Part shown: piece after piece, positions 13,155 through 18,119 of the stretch | How the letters are laid out: each line of letters begins with the position of its first letter | Numbering within the stretch: position 1 is the stretch's first letter | Assembly (NCBI GenBank): GCA_002450255.1 | Contig: DJYW01000136.1 | Span: 6,662-24,780 of the forward strand | Length of the DNA stretch: 18,119 nucleotides | Direction of reading: 5' to 3' | Source of the DNA: Gammaproteobacteria bacterium UBA6968 | Lineage (GTDB): Bacteria > Pseudomonadota > Gammaproteobacteria > Pseudomonadales > Azotimanducaceae | Made by a program: the position numbers and the translations under genes | Notes under the pieces: generated by a model | Told to the model about the DNA's origin: nothing | The model's database searches: none | What the model saw: the letters and a program-made list of their open reading frames with translations, nothing else

Positions 13155-16100
13155 TTAGCCTGCTGCCACCGGCTCATCAAACGGCTTCTTGTCAGAGTCC
13201 TTGCCTAAGTTCTTGTTGAGTTTCTTAAGCACCGGTACGCGTTTCGCTAACGATTTGATCTGGTGTGGTAGCGCAAGCATCGCCGGGGTCGTAACCAAGG
13301 TCAGTAGGGTAGAGAAAGTTAGACCGTACACAATGGCCTGCGACAGCGGCACCCAGAACGAACTCATCATGCTGCCCACCTCGATGGTGCGGTTAACCAA
13401 ATCAATCGATACATTACTCGCTAGTGGCAGCAAGCCAAACACCGTCGTCACAGTGGTTAGCATCACTGGCCGCAGACGCTGTGCACCGGTTCGGACGATG
13501 ACGTCGACGTAGTGTAGATCGGGGTATTTGCGGCGGACTTCGTTATAGGTATCAATCAGCACAATGTTGTTATTCACCACGATGCCCGCCAGCGCCACAA
13601 CGCCGGTGCCGGTCAAGATCGCGCTGAACGGATTGCCTGTAATCAATAGTCCCAGCAATACCCCGGCGGTAGACAGAATCACTGCGAACAAGATCAAAGT
13701 TGACTGATAAAAACTGTTAAATTGCGTAACAAGCAGGACGAACATTAGCAGTAGAGACATACTGAATGCGATAGTCACAAAGGCGATCGATTCGGCTTGC
13801 TCTTCGTTTGCGCCGCGGAATTCAATATTTAGCTCAGATGCCCAATCTTGCGTCTGAATCCAGGCTTCTATTTCTTTAACCTTGGTGTCGGCCAAGACGC
13901 CCGGCGCCACATCAGCAAAAATGCGTTTAATGGGGATGCCGTTGACACGCTGTATCGTGTCGACTTTCGGTGCAGGCTCAAAAGTAACAAAATTCGATAG
14001 AGGTACGAGTCCGGTAGGCGTTGTAATTTGCAGCTCATCCATAGCGAGCAGACCACGGGAGGCGGACGGATAGCGTATGCGTATGTCTACACCATCATCG
14101 GCGCGGTCGGGACGGTATTCGCCGACTTTAATTCCGTTCGTGATCAGCTGCACTGCAACGCCGACCTGATTCACGTCTGCGCCGTACACGGCTGCCTTAG
14201 CGCGATCGACCTTCACTTGGTATTCAATGCCTGGGAGCGAGCGCGTATCGTCAATGTCACGCAGGTCGGCGACATTTTCCCGCATATGGTCCACGATCTT
14301 TTTAGTGGCTGGTTCCAGTAAGCGCCGGTTATAAGAAGACAGCTCGATATTGATCGGTTTACCGACCGGTGGCCCCATATCTTCCGCTCGCATCTCAACA
14401 ATAATGCCGGCTAGCTTAGACGTGCGTTCGCGTATTTGTTCGAGAACGTCATCGCTGTGGTAGCGTCTTTCAGCGCGGTCGTACAGCTCGAGAAAAATAC
14501 CGCCAATCTTGTCCATACCACCGCTGCGCGAAGGTCTTCCCGACATGGTGGTGTAGGCCTGCGCATTTTCGATGCCCTCGACCTCTAGCACTTCGCGTTC
14601 GACTTCGGTTAGCAAGGCATTAGTCTCGGCGATGCTTAAATTGCCGCGAGCACGTATGCTGACCTGAGCAAATTTCGAGTCGCCCTGGGAGAAGAATATT
14701 AAGCCGCCGCCGTATTTACCGTACGCCCAGAAAGTGGTTGTTAGCACGGTGACAGTCAGCAACATGGTCACGATACCGTAACGCGCTGCCATGCCTAAAA
14801 CACGGGCATACACGCCTGTTAATGAGCGCAGCGTCCGGGGATCGCCTTCCTCTAAAACCTTCATCGTTCGAAGCGCTTTAGGATCAAGGCTGCCTGCGCG
14901 GCCAATGATCGAACCAATGGCGGGACCGAACACCAACGCATAAAGCAGCGAGCCGCTCAACACGGTGAACACCGTAACCGGCAGGAAGCGCATGAACTTG
15001 CCGGAGACGCCGGGCCAGAACATAAGCGGTAAAAAGGCCGCTAAAGTGGTGGCAATAGATGCGGTGACCGGCCAGAACATGCGATGCGCAGCGACAATAT
15101 AAGCATGCTGCCTACTGAGCCCCTCTACCATTTTTCGGTCTGCATATTCGGTCACCACTATCGCACCGTCGATGAGCATACCGAGCCCAAGCAACATGCC
15201 AAACATAACCATAAAGTTGAATGAATAGCCGAGGAGGTAGACGAAAATAAGTGAAAACAAAAAGGATGCGGGGATGCCAATACCAACGATCAGGCCACTG
15301 CGTAGGCCCATAGCGGCGACGACAATCACCATCACCAAGCCCAGTGCGGTAAAGATATTGCCTTCTAACTCGACAACTTGCGTCTGGGCCATCGGGCCCT
15401 GGTCCATGGAATAGAACACATTGACCTGGCCAGGCAACTGACTGCGATATTCTTCGACAACCGCCTTGGCGCGTTCAATAGCACTTAAAATGTTAGCGTC
15501 AGCTCGCTTGATTACATTGATGCCGAGTGCCATTTGTCCGTTGATGCGGGCATAACCGGTACGATCCTTGAAAGTGCGGCGCACCTCGGCGACGTCGCGG
15601 ATGGTAACTACGGCATCGCCTTTGGCTTTAATTGGAATGTCGAAGATGTCTTCGCTGCCCTCAATGATGCTGGGCACTTTGACTGAAAAGCGGCCTTCGC
15701 CGCCGTCTAAGCTACCCGCAGGAATCAGGCGGTTATTTGAGCTGATGGCGTTCATCAGGTCGATGCTGGACAAACCATAGGTGGCCAACTCTTCCGGGTT
15801 GATGATCGCTTCTAGGAGCTCTTCGCGCTGGCCGAATACGTCGGCAGACAGAATACCCGGTTGGCTCTCGATGGCATCGCGCAGATCCAGGGCAATGTTG
15901 TAGAGCATTCGCTCAGGGACATCGCCTACGATATTCACCTGCACAATAGGGAAATCGCTGGTCGATTGTTCCTGAATAACGGGTTCTTCCGCCGTTGAGG
16001 GGAACTCGACCTTAGCGCGGTCTACGGCGTCACGGGTGTCGAGCATCGCCTGGTCGAGATCGTAGTCGGCGTCGAACTCAACCATAAGGGTTGCGGCGCC

Positions 16101-16361
16101 TTCGGAGGCATACGCTGTGAGTTCCTCGACGCCTTCAACCTGGCGTAGCTCAATTTCGAGAGGCATCACCAGCAAACGCTCGGCATCTTCTGGCGATATG
16201 CCTTCGTGAACCACGGTCACCACGAAGAAGGGCACATTAATTTCCGGGTCGCCTTCAACGGGAATGGCGGAACGGGACATTACTCCGGCGAGTAAAATCA
16301 TGAACAAGATGAGCAGAGTGGTGCGCGACCGAGTGATCGCTGCTTCTAGGATCTTATACAT
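13155..16361 (-). CDS. RND efflux transporter permease subunit
   Basis: 1068 residues, full length for the AcrB/MexB (ACR_tran) superfamily. It exports small molecules from the inner membrane and periplasm using the proton gradient. One N-terminal helix (about 14-33) is followed by a large periplasmic loop, a helix bundle (335-490), a second periplasmic loop (about 560-855) and a final bundle (856-1030), the usual duplicated plan. Two relay positions differ from AcrB: the TM4 DD pair is D398-G399 (MLIDGAIVV), and the TM10 lysine is Asn930 in GIVVNNNIVLID. The C-terminus is a short charged tail. The nearest upstream gene on the same strand is its periplasmic adaptor, 151 bases away. The ATG has only a weak AGGC site. 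The substrate is unknown, and no outer-membrane channel gene is present here. Confidence 0.93.
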   Translation of the reverse strand: MYKILEAAITRSRTTLLILFMILLAGVMSRSAIPVEGDPEINVPFFVVTVVHEGISPEDAERLLVMPLEIELRQVEGVEELTAYASEGAATLMVEFDADYDLDQAMLDTRDAVDRAKVEFPSTAEEPVIQEQSTSDFPIVQVNIVGDVPERMLYNIALDLRDAIESQPGILSADVFGQREELLEAIINPEELATYGLSSIDLMNAISSNNRLIPAGSLDGGEGRFSVKVPSIIEGSEDIFDIPIKAKGDAVVTIRDVAEVRRTFKDRTGYARINGQMALGINVIKRADANILSAIERAKAVVEEYRSQLPGQVNVFYSMDQGPMAQTQVVELEGNIFTALGLVMVIVVAAMGLRSGLIVGIGIPASFLFSLIFVYLLGYSFNFMVMFGMLLGLGMLIDGAIVVTEYADRKMVEGLSRQHAYIVAAHRMFWPVTASIATTLAAFLPLMFWPGVSGKFMRFLPVTVFTVLSGSLLYALVFGPAIGSIIGRAGSLDPKALRTMKVLEEGDPRTLRSLTGVYARVLGMAARYGIVTMLLTVTVLTTTFWAYGKYGGGLIFFSQGDSKFAQVSIRARGNLSIAETNALLTEVEREVLEVEGIENAQAYTTMSGRPSRSGGMDKIGGIFLELYDRAERRYHSDDVLEQIRERTSKLAGIIVEMRAEDMGPPVGKPINIELSSYNRRLLEPATKKIVDHMRENVADLRDIDDTRSLPGIEYQVKVDRAKAAVYGADVNQVGVAVQLITNGIKVGEYRPDRADDGVDIRIRYPSASRGLLAMDELQITTPTGLVPLSNFVTFEPAPKVDTIQRVNGIPIKRIFADVAPGVLADTKVKEIEAWIQTQDWASELNIEFRGANEEQAESIAFVTIAFSMSLLLMFVLLVTQFNSFYQSTLILFAVILSTAGVLLGLLITGNPFSAILTGTGVVALAGIVVNNNIVLIDTYNEVRRKYPDLHYVDVIVRTGAQRLRPVMLTTVTTVFGLLPLASNVSIDLVNRTIEVGSMMSSFWVPLSQAIVYGLTFSTLLTLVTTPAMLALPHQIKSLAKRVPVLKKLNKNLGKDSDKKPFDEPVAAG

Positions 16362-16512
16362 AACGTTTGCCTGATGTGTGGTCTACGCTGCTCGCGACGC
16401 AATAGAGAGCAGCTAAAAAAATCTGTTTTTGAAAAAACTTGTTAGTTATAAGTAAACACCTAACCGATATCGAATGAATCTCTAAAATTACCGGTTCGGG
16501 CGGTTTTTCTGC

Positions 16513-17664
16513 CTAAAAGCTTGCGACTGACGCTTTTTGGGTTGCAGAAGGGTTGCGGTCGTTACCGGATAACAGACGCTGCGAGATAGGTTCGACGCGC
16601 TCACCCGCAACAACGAGTTCTTGCCCAACGGTAATGATGCGGGTTTCGTTAGGAAGCCCAGCGACCCAAATACCGTCTTCGACTTCCTCGACGATGTCGA
16701 TCAAGTGAAACTCAACGCGATCCTCGTCGTTTACCGTGCGTAAGCCTATGCGACCAACGTCATCCAGACTGAATAAGGCCGGGCTTACTTTGTGAGCCAA
16801 GACCCGCTCGACGGGTATACGGATATCCGCAGTAATGCCTGAGCGAAGTTGCCAATTTGAATTTTCTATTTGTATTTCAACGGCATAGGTTCTCGTTGCG
16901 GCATCACCCTGCTGGCCGACGAATGAAATAGGTCCATTAATCACCTGGCCGTCTGGCAGTGCGGTTTGTGCGATTTCGCCAACTTTCAGGCGCCCGACAA
17001 CCCGCTCTGTAGCTCTTCCAACAATGAGCATAGGGTCTAAGTCGACAACGGTTGCGCACAAGTCGCCGCTACGAACGTAGTCGCCAAGTTCCAAGTGTAC
17101 GTTCTCAACGAAACCGTTGAATGGTGCGCGGACACGAATTTTTTCTAGCGCGAGACGGCGACGAGTGAGGTTAGCTTCGGTCGTTGCCAGGCGTGTTTTT
17201 GCGCTTGCGATAGCGCTGTCAGAGTTAAACCCTTTGGCCTTAAGTTCGACTGCACCGCGGTAGTCTATCGCGGCTTGGTTTACGGCTTCGATAGATTCAC
17301 GTAATGAGACCTGGCGATCTTCTACCGATAGTTCACAAAGTAAATCGCCTTTAACAACGGCATCGCCACGTTCTACATGGCGCTGTACCAGACGCCCCAT
17401 GGTTTCGGCTTTGACTTGCACGGTGCGTTTGTTTTCTGTTTTGCCGCGAATGGTTGCGTAGCGTGTGCGCTCAACTGCGCGTTGTGCAGAGACTCGAACC
17501 CGAGTCGGCAGGGTGTCGGTCTGGATGCGCTCATCGCTGCGGTTGGTTTCCGCGATAGAAGGGCTGATTTGAGCGGGTTCTTTGCCAACTTGACCAGAGA
17601 ATAACCAGGCGCCCAATAGGACGGCGATGGAGACTGCCCAAATATAGGTTCCGCGAAGTTTCAT
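16513..17664 (-). CDS. RND efflux periplasmic adaptor subunit (HlyD/AcrA family)
   Basis: 383 residues from ATG 17664, preferred over upstream starts because AGAGGA lies exactly six bases before it and the membrane anchor then starts at residue 7. A hydrophobic segment (7-23) without lipobox cysteine implies an uncleaved anchor or signal peptide rather than a lipoprotein. The biotinyl/lipoyl half-motifs are at about 80-112 (ETMGRLVQRHVERGDAV) and 176-211 (RAPFNGFVENVHLELGDYV), separated by a fairly short helical hairpin (113-175). A beta-barrel (about 212-285) and a membrane-proximal domain (about 286-355) follow. This order is that of RND adaptors, which join the permease to an outer-membrane channel. 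The permease gene lies 151 bases downstream, so an operon is likely. The gap is AT-rich and contains only a weak ACCG/CGGT stem. Confidence 0.92.
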   Translation of the reverse strand: MKLRGTYIWAVSIAVLLGAWLFSGQVGKEPAQISPSIAETNRSDERIQTDTLPTRVRVSAQRAVERTRYATIRGKTENKRTVQVKAETMGRLVQRHVERGDAVVKGDLLCELSVEDRQVSLRESIEAVNQAAIDYRGAVELKAKGFNSDSAIASAKTRLATTEANLTRRRLALEKIRVRAPFNGFVENVHLELGDYVRSGDLCATVVDLDPMLIVGRATERVVGRLKVGEIAQTALPDGQVINGPISFVGQQGDAATRTYAVEIQIENSNWQLRSGITADIRIPVERVLAHKVSPALFSLDDVGRIGLRTVNDEDRVEFHLIDIVEEVEDGIWVAGLPNETRIITVGQELVVAGERVEPISQRLLSGNDRNPSATQKASVASF

Positions 17665-17823
17665 ATCCATTCCTCTAATGAGTGGACCAAAGACGGAAGT
17701 CCTCGGTCGTGCGGCGCGCAATGATACGAAAAGTAACACTAAAAGAGTAGCCGGCCAGCAAAAGTGCCATATTTAAGCGACAAACTGGCAAGTTTTTGTT
17801 CTAGGTGGTGCTGTCGGCTTCGT

Positions 17824-17901
17824 ATGGCCGCTTTATGCGAAAAACCCAATTATAGGGGCGTGATCTCAATAGCACGTGAAAGTCTGGTCGTGCAGAGCTA
17901 A
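17824..17901 (+). CDS. possible microprotein or part of a small RNA
   Basis: A 25-codon frame from ATG 17824 to TAA 17899-17901 ends ten bases before a strong rho-independent terminator. Residues begin MAALCEKPNYRGV. There is no clear ribosome site and no recognised family. The stronger signal is the terminator, so the transcript may be a non-coding RNA instead. Confidence 0.2.
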   Translation: MAALCEKPNYRGVISIARESLVVQS

Positions 17902-17911
17902 AGAATTCAGC

Positions 17912-17937
17912 AGCTTAGGGTTCCCATAAGCTTTTTT
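17912..17937 (+). terminator. rho-independent terminator without an annotated upstream gene
   Basis: AGCTTA (17912-17917) pairs with TAAGCT (17927-17932), extended inward by GGG/CCC (17918-17920 with 17923-17925) and one bulged A. A six-base T-run (17932-17937) follows. It is directional for plus-strand transcription, since the minus strand lacks a T-run after the stem. The only plus-strand sequence before it is the divergent region upstream of the adaptor gene. Confidence 0.65.
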
Positions 17938-18119
17938 GCCAATGTTCGTGTCGAGTCCGTTGCGATCGAAGCCTTTCTGTTTCGCTCTTAAGTTTCCGAA
18001 TCTGGCTCTTTCGCGACCGACATGCCGGGTTCAAGGGGGTTAAGTAGGGTAAATCACCGGGTCAACAGAAGTTGGCTAGAGCCAAGCCAGCCACAAGAAA
18101 GTGGAATAAAGCGGCGAAA

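Larger units (their letters stand above)
17665..18119. other. region upstream of the adaptor gene; no confident protein gene
   Basis: This should hold the minus-strand promoter for the adaptor-permease operon, but I see no strong -35/-10 pair; TATCAT near 17721-17726 (minus strand) is a possible -10. A plus-strand terminator at 17912-17937 has no recognised gene before it. Beyond 17940 both strands are broken by stops, with only short open frames running into the window edge. Confidence 0.4.

Noticed and set aside
13189..15780. Several short plus-strand frames inside the RND gene
   Set aside because: All are antisense readings of a complete 1068-residue permease with conserved motifs throughout.
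16362..16512. Terminator between adaptor and permease genes
   Set aside because: The only stem followed by T-rich sequence on the minus strand is four base pairs long (ACCG/CGGT), too weak to call.
18020..18045. GGTTCAA resembling a tRNA T-loop
   Set aside because: The flanking bases do not form a T-stem and no acceptor, D or anticodon arm can be assembled.

Overview
The window reads as a chromosomal segment of a marine-type gammaproteobacterium. This is inference from the gene set: a two-subunit (class III-like) polyhydroxyalkanoate (PHA) synthase with phasin and PhaR repressor, a patatin-like lipase with a DUF3336-type N-terminus, and an RND efflux pair. No rRNA, tRNA, CRISPR array or insertion sequence was found. 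Coding is dense and of moderate GC.

Layout, left to right. (1) 1-1998: the tail of an unidentified gene, then a small lipoprotein and a 412-residue inner-membrane protein with two C-terminal zinc ribbons, probably co-transcribed and ending at a strong bidirectional terminator (2169-2196). (2) 2230-4964: the PHA locus. The phasin (minus) and phaR (plus) diverge from a short region holding a good sigma70-type promoter for the phasin and a TGC-type inverted repeat over the predicted transcription start. phaE-phaC lie on the minus strand, overlap by 8 nt, and converge on phaR with a 9-nt gap. (3) 5389-9470: a tight plus-strand operon of patatin-like lipase, iron-type alcohol dehydrogenase and succinate-semialdehyde-type dehydrogenase. 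The two dehydrogenases could take a 4-hydroxyalkanoate (best guess 4-hydroxybutyrate) through the semialdehyde to succinate. (4) 9528-11500: a short-chain dehydrogenase (minus) divergent from a CitE-like CoA-ester lyase (plus), with a tandem repeat between them. (5) 11851-12659: a Fic toxin with an overlapping VbhA/YhfG-like antitoxin and a recognisable promoter, sitting between two gene-poor stretches; the right one contains a long inverted repeat enclosing a perfect hairpin. (6) 13155-17664: an RND permease preceded by its periplasmic adaptor, minus strand, with no outer-membrane channel gene in view. (7) 17665-18119: no confident gene, but a good plus-strand terminator with no annotated gene in front of it, which suggests a small RNA or microprotein.

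How the parts fit: PhaC/PhaE polymerise hydroxyacyl-CoA, the phasin coats the granule and PhaR senses polymer and represses the phasin. The lipase-dehydrogenase operon, the SDR and the CitE-like lyase are plausible suppliers or consumers of hydroxyacids and CoA esters, but their substrates cannot be read from sequence. Points most worth a second look: the short PhaE; lysine/proline tails shared by PhaC and the phasin; the changed inhibitory motif in the Fic antitoxin; the RND permease lacking two residues of the canonical proton relay; the lipoprotein/zinc-ribbon membrane pair; and the orphan terminator at the right end.
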